From: Streptomyces iakyrus
Lineage (GTDB): Bacteria; Actinomycetota; Actinomycetes; Streptomycetales; Streptomycetaceae
Reading direction: 5' to 3'
Assembly (NCBI RefSeq): GCF_000717055.1
Contig: NZ_JNXI01000010.1
Coordinates: 179,154-243,153, forward strand
Length of the DNA: 64,000 bases
A program made the position numbers and the translations under genes. Position 1 is the stretch's first letter. Every line of letters begins with the position of its first letter. Below, piece by piece: positions 26,465-36,100 of the stretch. Under the pieces are notes generated by a model. The model made no database searches, was not told the origin of the DNA, and saw only the letters and a list, made by a program, of their open reading frames with translations.

Positions 26465-27144
26465 TCGGGATTACCTCCGGGCATGAATGGACCCGGCACA
26501 CAAGCCACATGCCGGGCGGGCCACCCCTTGGTACCCGCGCTCCCTCCATTACTCAAAGAGCCGTTCTACTAGTCAGAATCGTAGACGGCCACTTGGATCT
26601 CGCCCCCTCGACGCCTATGACTCTCGCGGCCGAACATCCCAAAACGACCACGTGGTCACCCTCGACGAAGAGGTTTACGCGCACTACGCAAGGGTCGCAT
26701 ACTGCCCACTTGGCCTCTGTTCCATCACTCGGGACTCTTGCACCCAAACCACCGTCAAAGCTGCGGAGCGGAAACATCTTCATTTACAGCAATCTTCGCC
26801 ACTATTCCGCCTAGTAAGGGATAAACCCTCTGTGGGGCACATCACCGGACGGCAAGATCCCATAACCCTGGAATGTGACGCGCGCTACGCCGATACGCAT
26901 GGCCGCTAGGCACCGCCGGCTACGGCCCGCTGGCGCCGGTCTTGCGGAGCGCCTGAGCTACAAGCCAAGGGAGTCCCTGGTCAGCGCCAGCCATACCGCC
27001 GACCAGGCACGCAGGGCAGACGGCGACTCCATCGCCGGGTGGTTCAACGTCGTCCCGGATCAGGTGCGTACAAGGCGAGCCCGAGCAAAAGGGGTGCAGA
27101 TCGAGCAGGTGCGCCAGGGCGGTCCGGACGCCCAGTACCCGGTG
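26465..27144. other. AT-richer non-coding stretch upstream of the M23 gene
   Basis: About 680 bases without a convincing gene. Between 26560 and 26880 base composition is clearly less G+C-rich and codon structure is absent. I looked for the conserved pieces of the ydaO c-di-AMP riboswitch, which precedes some Streptomyces wall hydrolases, and did not find them. A leftward 76-codon frame (26783-26553) lacks a ribosome site. Confidence 0.5.
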
Positions 27145-27179
27145 ACCCGCTGAACGGCACTCCGCGCCGTTCAGCGGGT
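27145..27179 (-). terminator. Terminator after serA
   Basis: ACCCGCTGAACGGC and GCCGTTCAGCGGGT form a perfect 14-bp stem with a 7-base loop, ending nine bases past the serA stop. Confidence 0.85.
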
Positions 27180-27187
27180 GCTGTCGG

Positions 27188-28777
27188 TCAGTCGAGGTTG
27201 ACTGAGCGGGCCGAGGTGGCGCCGATCTCCTGAGCGATTTCACTGCGGACGTCGGTCGGGACCTCGTTGTCGATGGTCAGCACGACCAGCGCCTCACCGC
27301 CCTCGTCCAGGCGGGAGACCTGCATCCCGGCAATGTTGAGGCCCGACTCGCCGAGGATCCGGCCGACGGTGCCGACGACGCCGGGGCGGTCGGTGTAGCG
27401 CAGGAAGACCATGTGGTCGGCGACCGGGACGTCGATGTCGTACTTACCCACCGACACGATTTTCTGGATGTGCTTGGGGCCGACAAGGGTGCCGGAGACC
27501 GAGGCCTCCTCACCATCTGCGAGTGTGCCGCGGACGGTGACCATGTTGCGGTGGTCCGGGGACTTGGAGCTGGTGGTGAGGCGAAGCTCGACGCCGCGCT
27601 CCTGTGCGAAGAGTGGGGCGTTCACGTAGGACACGGTCTCCTCCACGACGTCCTGGAAGACACCCTTGAGCGCGGAGAGTTCGAGGACCTTGACGTCGTG
27701 CTGGGTGATCTCGCCGTACACCTCCACGTCGAGCCGGACGGCGACCTCGCCCGCCAGGGCGGTGAAGATCCGGCCGAGCTTCTCGGCGAGCGGCAGCCAG
27801 GGACGTACGTCTTCCGCGATGACGCCGCTTTGCACGTTGACCGCGTCGGGGACCAGCTCGCCCGCGAGCGCCAGCCGGACGGAACGGGCGACGGCGATCC
27901 CCGCCTTCTCCTGGGCCTCCTCCGTGGAAGCGCCGAGGTGCGGGGTGCACACGACCTGGTCGAACTGGAAGAGCGGGGAGTCCGTGCAGGGCTCCTGCGC
28001 GTACACGTCCAGGCCCGCGCCCGCGACCCGGCCCTCCTTCAGCGCGTTGAACAGCGCCTGCTCGTCGACGATTCCGCCGCGCGCGGCGTTGACGATCCGG
28101 ACGTGCGGCCGGACCTTGTGCAGCGCCTCCTCGCCGATCAGGCCCAACGTCTCCGGGGTCTTCGGCAGGTGCACGGTGATGAAGTCCGAGACCTCCAGCA
28201 GCTCGTCCAGTGAGAGCAGCCTGACACCCATCTGCGCCGCCAACGCGGGCCGTACGTAGGGGTCGTAGGCGACGATCTTCATGCCGAAGGCGGACATGCG
28301 CTGGGCGACCAGGGCACCGATGCGGCCGAGGCCGACGACGCCGAGGGTCTTCTCGCTCAGCTCCACGCCCGTGTACTTGCTGCGCTTCCACTCGCCGTTC
28401 TTCAGGGCGGTGTCGGCCTGCGGGATGTTGCGGGCTGTGGCGATCAGCAGGCCGCAGGCGAGCTCGGCGGCCGTGACGATGTTGGAGGTGGGGGCGTTGA
28501 CGACCATCACACCGGCCTGGGTGGCGGCGGGTACGTCGACGTTGTCCAGGCCGACGCCGGCGCGGGCGACGACTTTCAGTTTCCTGGCCGCGGCGATGGC
28601 CTCCGCGTCGACCTTGGTCGCGCTGCGCACGAGGATCGCGTCGACGTCGGCGATCGCCGGAATGAGCTCGGCTCGGTCGGCGCCGTTGCAGTGCCGGATC
28701 TCGAAGTCCGGACCGAGTGCGTCAACGGTGGCGGGCGACAGCTCTTCAGCTATCAGTACGACGGGTTTCGGGCTCAC
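27188..28777 (-). CDS. serA: D-3-phosphoglycerate dehydrogenase
   Basis: The 529-residue length and domain order are those of type I PGDH: NAD domain (VVARAGVGLDNVDVPAA, GVVGLGRIGALVA, VNAARGGIVDE, TPHLGASTEEAQEKAG), an intervening ASB domain and a C-terminal ACT domain (VVGTVGRILGESGLNIAGMQ). It makes 3-phosphohydroxypyruvate, first step to O-phosphoserine and serine. It starts with GTG 319 bases downstream of the MFS gene of the CysK2 module on the same strand, so it may feed O-phosphoserine to that enzyme; it may equally be the housekeeping copy. The 28778-29096 gap holds nothing clear. Confidence 0.96.
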   Translation of the reverse strand: MSPKPVVLIAEELSPATVDALGPDFEIRHCNGADRAELIPAIADVDAILVRSATKVDAEAIAAARKLKVVARAGVGLDNVDVPAATQAGVMVVNAPTSNIVTAAELACGLLIATARNIPQADTALKNGEWKRSKYTGVELSEKTLGVVGLGRIGALVAQRMSAFGMKIVAYDPYVRPALAAQMGVRLLSLDELLEVSDFITVHLPKTPETLGLIGEEALHKVRPHVRIVNAARGGIVDEQALFNALKEGRVAGAGLDVYAQEPCTDSPLFQFDQVVCTPHLGASTEEAQEKAGIAVARSVRLALAGELVPDAVNVQSGVIAEDVRPWLPLAEKLGRIFTALAGEVAVRLDVEVYGEITQHDVKVLELSALKGVFQDVVEETVSYVNAPLFAQERGVELRLTTSSKSPDHRNMVTVRGTLADGEEASVSGTLVGPKHIQKIVSVGKYDIDVPVADHMVFLRYTDRPGVVGTVGRILGESGLNIAGMQVSRLDEGGEALVVLTIDNEVPTDVRSEIAQEIGATSARSVNLD

Positions 28778-29096
28778 GGTGGTCTTCAGTCCTTACCTAT
28801 TCCTTCGCGAACGACCGTCTCGGCGGCCGAAGGCGGTGGCGACTTGCGATGGGGTTCTGCGGGGGCGGGAGGAGTGCGGCCGGCATGGAGACGTGACGTG
28901 CCAGGCCCGCGCACGGGGCGACGGCGGCGTGACGCGCCTACCTGACGGCAGCCGTGCCAGGTGGTCTGGCCCGGGCGGGCGAGGGCCTGGCGGTGCTTGT
29001 ATCCGTGGGCGCACACGCCCGACCATCGACATGGGCGTGGCCGGCTGGAGGGGGCGGCAGCGAACTCGTCCGCCCCCTCCAGCGCAGGACGTCGTG

Positions 29097-30395
29097 TTAT
29101 GCGTGCGCGGGCTCTGGCTGCGCCTCGCGCACCGGTGGTGCCAGGCGGCCCGTGCGGTGCAGCCCGTAGAGGGCGGCCGCGCAGGCGAGGCCGAGTGCGA
29201 ACAGCGCCACCCATGGCAGTGCGGACATCCCGGCGGCCCGGGCGGCGTCGAGCGCGGCACCCGTCAGCAGGTTTCCGAGGGTGATGCCGATGCCGCAGAT
29301 GGTGTTGTACAGGCCGTAGTGGGTGGCGACGAGGCGGTTGCCGGAGAGGCGGACGATGGTGTCCATCTCGAAGGGGTACGCGATCATCGTGCCGATCGCG
29401 AGGAGCAGCGCGGACAGCGCCGGCGGCACGGCCGCGAGCAGCCACAGCCCCACCCCACTGTCCGGTACCGGGACCGCAGTGGCCACCAGCAGCGGAACGA
29501 ACCCCAGCCCCATGGTCAGCAGCCCCCAGGTCAGCGCGCGGCCCGGTTCCATGCGGGCCTTGCACCAGGCGGTCACCTTGGTCTGGAAGAGGATCGTGCT
29601 CAACCCCGAGACGGCGAACAGCACCGCCACCGCCCCCGTGCCGAACGTCCCGTCGCCACCCAGGCGCCGTACCTCCAGCGGCAGGGCCAGATAGACCTGG
29701 AACTGCATGACGTAGAAGCCGATCATGGCAACCGAGAACAGCAGGAACGGCCTGTTGGACACGATGCCCCGCCACTGGGACAGCACGCCCTCCTGGTCCT
29801 GTCCGCGCCCCGCGTCGTCGCCCCGGCGGGCAGGCAGGGCCCGGATCTGGACAATGCTCAGGAGAGCGAAGATCCCGGCCGCGGTAAGGCACGTGACGCG
29901 GAAGCTCACGCCGGTCAGCAGCATGCCCACCAGTGGGCCGAGCAGGATCCCGGCCTGGTAGAAGACATTGAACAGCGCGAACGCCTCGACCCGGCGTTCA
30001 CCCGCGTCCGCCGCCACGTAGGCCCGTACCGCCGGGTTGAACAGCGCCCCGGCCAGCCCCGTCGCCGCCGAAGCGGCCAGCAGAGCGGGTACGGACTCCA
30101 CCAACCCGAGGGTCGCGAAGCCGACGATGCGCAGCACCAGCCCGGCGATGATCATCGGCTTGTAGCCGAGCCGATCGGCGAGCGTCCCACCGAGCAGGAA
30201 CATGCCCTGCTGGCTGAAGTTCCGCACGCCGAGGATCAGGCCGACCAGCCAGCCCGCCAGCCCCACGGGCCCTGCCAGATACGCGGCCAGGTACGGCATC
30301 AGCATGTAGAAGCCGAGGTTGATGGTGAACTGATTCACCATCAACAACTGCACGCTGCGTTCGTAGGAACGAACCTGTGCGAGGGTGCCCTTCAC
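29097..30395 (-). CDS. MFS transporter, module B (Rv0849-like)
   Basis: The 432-residue protein has about 12 helices with the MFS loop 2-3 motif [14 protein letters not shown] and repeats such as [25 protein letters not shown]. Mycobacterial cysK2 is likewise followed by an MFS gene, so it may export S-sulfocysteine or a related thiol. The GTG start overlaps the stop of the CysK2-like gene (GTGA), giving coupled translation. A 29-codon stump of a paralogue remains at 20469. Confidence 0.9.
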   Translation of the reverse strand: MKGTLAQVRSYERSVQLLMVNQFTINLGFYMLMPYLAAYLAGPVGLAGWLVGLILGVRNFSQQGMFLLGGTLADRLGYKPMIIAGLVLRIVGFATLGLVESVPALLAASAATGLAGALFNPAVRAYVAADAGERRVEAFALFNVFYQAGILLGPLVGMLLTGVSFRVTCLTAAGIFALLSIVQIRALPARRGDDAGRGQDQEGVLSQWRGIVSNRPFLLFSVAMIGFYVMQFQVYLALPLEVRRLGGDGTFGTGAVAVLFAVSGLSTILFQTKVTAWCKARMEPGRALTWGLLTMGLGFVPLLVATAVPVPDSGVGLWLLAAVPPALSALLLAIGTMIAYPFEMDTIVRLSGNRLVATHYGLYNTICGIGITLGNLLTGAALDAARAAGMSALPWVALFALGLACAAALYGLHRTGRLAPPVREAQPEPAHA

Positions 30396-31597
30396 CGGTT
30401 GCCCTCCTCGGACTCGTCGACGTCGCCACGCTGCTCGGCGGTGTCGCCGTCCGAGGGCGCCTCGGCTTCCGCCTCCAACGCGTCGAGGGAACCGGCCACG
30501 TCGTACTGCTGCGGCTCGGACTCGGCCAGCGTCAGCGGGTCCACGACGTTCTCGCACCGCGTCCAGCGGCTGACCTCCTTCTCGTCCAGGCGGCCGATCA
30601 CCTCCGGCTCCGGCGCGGGCGGGGAATCGAGCAGACCGTGGGCGGCGCAGTAGTCGTCGTCGTAGACGGTGCCCAGGTAACGCTGCGGACCGTCGGGGAA
30701 GACCGCCGCGATCCGGGCGTCCGCGGGCAGGGTCCGGGCCAGCCAGCCGGCGACCAGCGCCACCGCACCGACGCTCCAGCCACCGGTGGCGTAGTGGGAG
30801 GCGGCGAGCTGGCGGCAGGTCCACACCGACTCGGCCGGGGAGACCCAGTGCACCTCGCTGAAGTTGTCGTAGGCCACGTTGCGCGGGTAGATGCTGGAGC
30901 CCAGGCCGCGCATCAGCCGGGGCCGGGCGGGCTGACCGAAGATCGTCGACCCGATGGTGTCCACGCCGACCAGCTTCAGATCCGGGTAGAGCTGCTGGAG
31001 CACCCGGGAGACTCCGGCGGAGTGCCCGCCGGTGCCCACACTGCACACCAGGACGTCGATGTGGCCGAGCTCCGTGGCGAGTTCGAGGGCCAGCGGGGTG
31101 TAGGCGGTCGTGTTGTCCGGGTTGTTGTACTGGTCCGGGCACCAGGAACCGGGGTGCTGCTCCATGAGCTTGGCGACCCGGTCCCGGCGCGCCTGCTGCC
31201 AGCCCCCGGTGGGGTGCGGCTCGGAGACGACGTTGACCTGGGCGCCGTATGCCATCAGCAGCTTGGACATGGACATTTCCAGGCCCGGGTCGGTGACCAG
31301 GGTGACGGGGTGGCCGTAGACCATGCCGGCCAGGGCGAGCCCCAGGCCGAGCGTGCCGCTGGTCGATTCGATGATCCGGGCGCCCGGCCGCAGCTCACCG
31401 CGGGAACGGGCCCGCTCGACCATGTGCAGGCCCGGACGGTCCTTGATACCGCCGGGATTGAAGCCCTCCAGCTTGGCCCAGAAACCTCGCCCCTCCGGGG
31501 CGAGAGGCTCCGATACCCGCAGCAGCGGGGTGTTGCCGACCAGCCCGGACAGGGCAGAGCGGGTGGGGGGTGTCATGTCAGTGGTCGGAGAATGCAT
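30392..31597 (-). CDS. CysK2-like PLP-dependent cysteine (S-sulfocysteine) synthase, copy B
   Basis: The 401-residue enzyme shows [14 protein letters not shown] (PLP Lys52), [31 protein letters not shown] and [12 protein letters not shown]. Family logic suggests O-phosphoserine plus thiosulfate to S-sulfocysteine. A C-terminal acidic extension (about 35 residues, [18 protein letters not shown]) is not in copy A. The ATG at 31597 is chosen because homology starts soon after; upstream ATGs at about 31639 are possible. The gene overlaps the MFS gene and follows a His-rich membrane protein gene, reproducing the order of copy A. Confidence 0.88.
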   Translation of the reverse strand: MHSPTTDMTPPTRSALSGLVGNTPLLRVSEPLAPEGRGFWAKLEGFNPGGIKDRPGLHMVERARSRGELRPGARIIESTSGTLGLGLALAGMVYGHPVTLVTDPGLEMSMSKLLMAYGAQVNVVSEPHPTGGWQQARRDRVAKLMEQHPGSWCPDQYNNPDNTTAYTPLALELATELGHIDVLVCSVGTGGHSAGVSRVLQQLYPDLKLVGVDTIGSTIFGQPARPRLMRGLGSSIYPRNVAYDNFSEVHWVSPAESVWTCRQLAASHYATGGWSVGAVALVAGWLARTLPADARIAAVFPDGPQRYLGTVYDDDYCAAHGLLDSPPAPEPEVIGRLDEKEVSRWTRCENVVDPLTLAESEPQQYDVAGSLDALEAEAEAPSDGDTAEQRGDVDESEEGNR

Positions 31598-31728
31598 TGT
31601 CCGCTCTCGTTCGAAGATGTGCGTCAGGTGTTCGCTCATCTCGCATGCGGCCCGAGCAGGGCAGGGAGCAGTCCCCGCCTCCGCGGGCAGCATGCGGCAG
31701 CCGTTGCGAACGGCTGCGACCGAGAGGT

Positions 31729-32160
31729 CTAGATCCGCCACCGACAGACGATCGTGAGCGTGGAGCGGCCGGGCGTGGCTATCCGATGTCTACGACGCCG
31801 GGGCTGAAGCGCGAAGAGCCCTACGGCCGCAACTGCCGGTACTGCGGTGGCAGGGAGCAGCGCTCCGGCGCGGGTCGGCGAATCCAACCCACCTTGAACC
31901 GAGGGGATCAGGCCGGGGGATGTGCAGAGGGCACCGCCATGCGAATGCCCGGACTCGTTCTGAAGTGCAGATTCGGCTTCCGGCGCTGTGCCACTGGCCA
32001 GCACCAGCGACGGAAGATGACCATGGTCTCCGTCATGCGGAAGGGCAGGGCAGTGAAAGAGCCCCGTCAGCAGTAGGGCACCCAGCACCCAGGCCAGCAA
32101 CCGGCGCGGCGATGGCCGAGCAGGTTGGGCTGGAGGTGCGAGGGACTGGTCGTTCGGCAC
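31729..32160 (-). CDS. Small His/Cys-containing membrane protein, module B
   Basis: The 143-residue product has a helix [17 protein letters not shown], a metal-ligand-rich loop PHDGDHGH and [11 protein letters not shown], a second helix ([13 protein letters not shown]), a basic patch QPRRRRHR and a C-terminal [11 protein letters not shown]. Plan and C-terminal V-C-x-x-R match the protein at 18763 that also precedes a CysK2-like gene. GGAGGA lies just before the GTG at 32160. It is 131 bases upstream of the synthase on the same strand. Confidence 0.68.
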   Translation of the reverse strand: MPNDQSLAPPAQPARPSPRRLLAWVLGALLLTGLFHCPALPHDGDHGHLPSLVLASGTAPEAESALQNESGHSHGGALCTSPGLIPSVQGGLDSPTRAGALLPATAVPAVAAVGLFALQPRRRRHRIATPGRSTLTIVCRWRI

Positions 32161-32376
32161 AGGTCCTCCGTGCGGCTGCCGTCTCCCGGCACTGTGGACT
32201 AGGGAGAGCAGCAAGAGGTCGGCGAGCAGTGGGCGAGCGCCGTCGTCCGGACCGTTCAGCCTGCGAGCGGCCGTACGCGAAGTCGGGCGCCACAATCCGG
32301 CCAAAGCCGCACGCAACGGACAGTAGCGGTCCATTCGCTTTACTGCGCGGGATTGACCAGCGGAGGCGTGCCGAAT

Positions 32377-32832
32377 CTAGACCTGCAGCACGGTGGAGGT
32401 TCTGGACTCCATGGGCGACGCGACAGTCACCCCTGCCCTTTCCGGGGAAATCCGACGGATGTCCGCCCCGCGAGGCTGCAAGTCCTCGCTCAACGGAGAA
32501 GGACAGGGAGCACCGAAGGCGACCCCCTGCTGGGGCTGCCCCGGCGTGCACTCCTGCGCAGGGTGGGAGGGGGCTTGATCGTGGTCGTGCGAGTCGAACG
32601 ACGCACCTTCGAGCACCTGCTCAGCATCGGCGACCAGCGTCGCGACCTGCCCGCCGACGCCGCCCTGCGAGGCGGTTGCCGCAGTGGCGTTGATATGCCC
32701 TGCGACACCCTCGCTGCTCACACTGTGGGCGTATACAAGGCCGAACAGCAGCGCGGCCAACCCAAAGAGATGCAGCAGGCCAGCCCATGGGCGTGCCTGC
32801 CGCGCTCCGCGGGGAGACCAGTTCGTAACCAC
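32377..32832 (-). CDS. DUF6153-like small membrane protein
   Basis: The 151-residue protein has one N-terminal helix (LLHLFGLAALLFGLVYAHSV), an extracytoplasmic part with SHDHDQAPSHP, QECTPGQP and APCPSP, and ends STVLQV. The look is that of DUF6153 proteins of Streptomyces, which accompany metal genes. GTG start. The 215 bases to the next gene (32161-32376) contain no gene. Confidence 0.6.
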   Translation of the reverse strand: MVTNWSPRGARQARPWAGLLHLFGLAALLFGLVYAHSVSSEGVAGHINATAATASQGGVGGQVATLVADAEQVLEGASFDSHDHDQAPSHPAQECTPGQPQQGVAFGAPCPSPLSEDLQPRGADIRRISPERAGVTVASPMESRTSTVLQV

Positions 32833-33381
32833 GCCGTGATCCTAGCGCGCCTCGCGACACAACACCGACGTCACCCTGGAATCATGAGTTAACAAGATGT
32901 GAACACATTGTGGGGAACGTGAATCATGAACGAAACGGAAGCAGCGCCCCAGAGTTGAGCTGCACCAGGGGCGCCTGATGTCTCTCGACGACGGATCAGC
33001 CGTTCTCCAACGGTGGGTAGCCACGCTGACCCTGATCGACCCGGTAGTCGGTACATAGGTCGGTACATACCGAGGAGGTGCGGCCCGAGGTCAGGGCGCG
33101 GAGGCGTCCGCGTAGCAGGAGAGCCCTCAAGATCCGGCCGGACGTGGGACGTAATCATCAAAACGCGGACCCGCACGGTCCGGCGGGCAGGACGGCAGCA
33201 ACTGGTCGCAGTCCGTGCACGAGTCCAGCGTCACTCCGTCGAGCGCGCCGTGTCAGTCGCGTCGCCGCACGCCGTAGACCGCTCTCCCGCTCATCCTGCG
33301 AGGTTGAGGCCCGGGCTGTGGACGCGCCGCGTGATGGGCACGAGGACGGCCCGGAGGTCCGTCCCCGCGTTCCGGCGCTCG
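32833..33381. other. Intergenic stretch, short dyad only
   Basis: No gene is convincing. TCGGTACATA occurs twice in tandem (33048-33057 and 33060-33069) and the second copy forms the dyad CGGTA-CA-TACCG (33061-33072), followed by GAGGAGG without a proper downstream gene. This could be a leftover promoter or recombination end. Confidence 0.35.
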
Positions 33382-35151
33382 TCAATCGTCGGTTGCTTCG
33401 TCGCAGGTGACCTTGTCGCGGGGCACGTACCGCGTCTTGAAGGTCTCCCGCTTCACTTCCTTGCCGCCGTCCTTGAAGACCCGGTCGACCGCGACGTCGA
33501 AGCCTTCGAGTGGGGACTGCGGGACGCACTTCTCCCCGGAGCCCTCGCGCGTTGCCGGCTGCTTCACGTTGGTGCGCGGGCCCTTGACCGACTCCACCGC
33601 GTCGTACTTCTTGGTGCCCAGGAAGCTCACGGTCACGGAGCTGTTCGTGGCACGGGCGTCGATGTAGATGGCGTTGCCCGAGTCGTTCCTGAACTTCAGG
33701 TCGAGGCTGCCCCACGCCACCGTTGCCTCCCGGCCCTCCGGGTAGCGCTCGATGTAGAAGGAGTGCGCGCCGTACTCCACCGGCTTGACTCCGGCGAAGA
33801 AGATGGCGTTGAAGGTAGTGGTGGCGACCGCGGAAACCCCGCCTCCGGCCGCCTTCTCGAACTGGTCGTTGTTGATGATGATGCCCTCGACGAACCCGTT
33901 GGCCTCGGTCCGCTCGCCCACGGTGCGGTTGAAGCTCCAGGTCTCGCCGGGCAGTACGACCGACCCGTTGATCAGTTCCGCTGCGCGGCCGATGTTCGTG
34001 ACGCGGTAGGGGGCGGGCTCGAAGTTGACCGTGAAGGTCGACATCTGCTCCTTGATGCCCAGGCGGCCGACGTTGTCCCGGGTCAGTTTGGGCTGCACCT
34101 CCTCGGTGTCCACCGCCCCGGTGCGGGCCGCCCCGGATTCTGTCAGCAGCGGCAGTACGGCTTTCTGGAGCGCCTTGGCCGTGACCTCCTGACCGGTCTT
34201 GCCGTCCGAGGCCACCACTACTCGTCCGCCGTCGAGGCGCAGTTTGGCGTTGACGGCCTTGTCGGTGGCCAGCGCGAGCGGGCTGGACACCGCCGGGTCG
34301 GCCAGGAGTCCCTTGCCGTCGAGGACGGGTATCAGCCGGCTGTCTCGGTCCGGCTTCATGGTGAGGTGCTTGCCGATGGTCGCCGGGCTGATCTCGACCT
34401 CCCGGCCGCCCACGGTGAGCGTGACCGGTGCCGACATCGCGGGGGTGGCGAACTCCTTCATCGCGCGGTTCACCTCCTCCGCGCCGACCTTGGGTTCGGA
34501 CGTACGGGCAGGCAGCCGTACCGGCTCATCCCCCTGGCCCGGTACCGCCGACGCCAACGCCTCTACCGCGCCGTACACATCCAGGGCCCGCCCAGCGGCC
34601 GGTCGCACCGGCACCGCCTTGCCCGCGTGGAACGTGACCTCCCCCTCCCGCGCCTTACGGTCATACGCCTTCGCCTCCTCAGCCAGTGACGCGCGGGCTT
34701 TCGCCTCATCCACGCGGATCACCGGTTCGACCTCGCGATCGCCGCTCGTGAAGAGACGGCCGATCACAGAGAACGGGTCGGATCCCGCCTGCGCGGCGCG
34801 GGCGACGGTCTCCTCACTGTCCAAAGAGATGCCGGACACGTGGATGGTTTCGACACTGTCACCGAGGCGCACCTTCATCGGATCGGACCAGGCCCCGCCC
34901 AAGCTGCCGTCCAACTTCTCGCTCGCCTGCGAGCGGCTCAGCCCTCCGATGTCCACACCGCTCACCCGGGTCCCTTCGGGGACATCCTCACTGGACGCCA
35001 GCAGGCCCACCAGGTACAGCCCGCCGATACCGATACCGACCACCGCCCCCGCCACGAGCGCGACACGGCCTATTCGGCGGCGCCCCATCGGCGTGGCATC
35101 AGCAGGCGGGGCGGTCTCGGCGGGCGGGCCGAGGCGCGATGAAGGAAGCAC
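33382..35151 (-). CDS. VanW-family membrane-anchored protein
   Basis: The 589-residue protein has one anchor helix (about residues 28-50), two YoaR-type putative peptidoglycan-binding segments (GTRVSGVDIGGLSRSQA and a later copy) and a C-terminal VanW domain with FNRTVGERTEANGFVEG and GGGVSAVATTTFNA. VanW proteins accompany glycopeptide-resistance and cell-wall genes; their activity is unknown. Length is normal. No partner gene is adjacent. Confidence 0.92.
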   Translation of the reverse strand: MLPSSRLGPPAETAPPADATPMGRRRIGRVALVAGAVVGIGIGGLYLVGLLASSEDVPEGTRVSGVDIGGLSRSQASEKLDGSLGGAWSDPMKVRLGDSVETIHVSGISLDSEETVARAAQAGSDPFSVIGRLFTSGDREVEPVIRVDEAKARASLAEEAKAYDRKAREGEVTFHAGKAVPVRPAAGRALDVYGAVEALASAVPGQGDEPVRLPARTSEPKVGAEEVNRAMKEFATPAMSAPVTLTVGGREVEISPATIGKHLTMKPDRDSRLIPVLDGKGLLADPAVSSPLALATDKAVNAKLRLDGGRVVVASDGKTGQEVTAKALQKAVLPLLTESGAARTGAVDTEEVQPKLTRDNVGRLGIKEQMSTFTVNFEPAPYRVTNIGRAAELINGSVVLPGETWSFNRTVGERTEANGFVEGIIINNDQFEKAAGGGVSAVATTTFNAIFFAGVKPVEYGAHSFYIERYPEGREATVAWGSLDLKFRNDSGNAIYIDARATNSSVTVSFLGTKKYDAVESVKGPRTNVKQPATREGSGEKCVPQSPLEGFDVAVDRVFKDGGKEVKRETFKTRYVPRDKVTCDEATDD

Positions 35152-35711
35152 TGATTCTCCTCGTGTGTGACTGGGTCGCGACGCAGCCAGGCTTGCGCAG
35201 CCGACCGCACGCCGGGCGATGGTAAGTAGACTTCTGCGACGGTTTCGTAGGCTCCGTCACCGGTCCGCTCCTGAGGCAGCATGAGCGGCCAGAGCAGCAT
35301 GGCCACGACGGCTTCGGCCTCGCCGCCGGCACCGTCTGGGCACCGCACAGCAGCGCGTTCAGAGAGCCTGCGGTCACTGTCGTAAGCGCCGAGAGCCGGG
35401 GAGCACAGAGGGACAGCGCTTCCGGTCCAGACTGCGCGCGACCATCGGTCTGGTGGCGGAGCACGGACGCATGCTCGCACCCGCGGCCAGGCCCGGAGGG
35501 CCAGAACGGCGACCTGAGCGATGGACACGGGAGGTCTTGCCCCTTCTTCGGCTGGAACCCGATGCGGAGGCGTCGTCCGGTCTCATGGCGGACCGGTTCC
35601 TCGGCTGATCGATACAGACCTTCACTCCTAGCAAACTAAGTGGGTTAGTTATACATCAGTAAGATTGACTGCGAATTCTCCGCCCTCGCCGACGTCAGAA
35701 GGAGACCCGCG
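35152..35711. other. Intergenic stretch with AT-rich operator-like dyad
   Basis: No gene is seen. AACTAAGTGGGTTAGTT (35634-35650) is a 6+6 inverted repeat about a centre at 35642, in an AT-rich pocket 60 bases before the small membrane protein gene, and is the probable promoter/operator of the rightward copper operon. It is made of the same CTAA/TTAG elements as the palindrome at 13693 but in the opposite order. Confidence 0.45.
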
Positions 35712-35915
35712 ATGAATGAACTGCTCTATGCCCTGCCACTGCTGGCCTGCCCACTGGTCATGGGCGCCATGATGTGGTTCATGATGCGCTCCAAGCACGG
35801 CGCACCGACCGCCACCGCGGACCGCCAGGAGCTGATCCGCCTCCGCAAGGAAATCGCGGCTCTGCGCGGCGAGCAGGCGTCGCGGGACACCACACCGCAC
35901 GACAGCCCGGCATGA
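35712..35915 (+). CDS. Tiny membrane protein, paralogue of 13341
   Basis: The 67-residue product has one helix (LPLLACPLVMGAMMWFMM) and a coiled-coil-like tail RQELIRLRKEIAALRGEQ. AAGGAGA lies before the ATG. It opens a rightward stretch leading into CopC-CopD, as the paralogue sits in another metal block. A Cys in the helix (LLACP) is conserved between both. Role unknown. Confidence 0.78.
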   Translation: MNELLYALPLLACPLVMGAMMWFMMRSKHGAPTATADRQELIRLRKEIAALRGEQASRDTTPHDSPA

Positions 35916-36100
35916 CGAGCGTCTGACTCCGACTTGCCGCGACCGTGCTCGCGGCGAGCGTGACCCGGTGGTGCTGCGTACGCGCCAGGCGAAGAACCGC
36001 TTCTGCCACTACGACCAGGCAGTGGCAGGCGACCCCGACGGCCTCGCGCACAAGCCACCCTGCTGTCAGTAGCCGCCAAAGGATCCGAGATCCTCGACAC

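Noticed and set aside
26465..27144. c-di-AMP riboswitch before the M23 peptidase gene
   Set aside because: The conserved ydaO core pieces are not present on the leftward strand.
28281..30653. Very long rightward frame opposite serA and the MFS gene
   Set aside because: Both opposite genes are certain families with normal codon use, so this is an antisense shadow.
33045..33075. Attachment site or insertion end at the TCGGTACATA repeat
   Set aside because: The repeat is short and there is no integrase, transposase or tRNA nearby.
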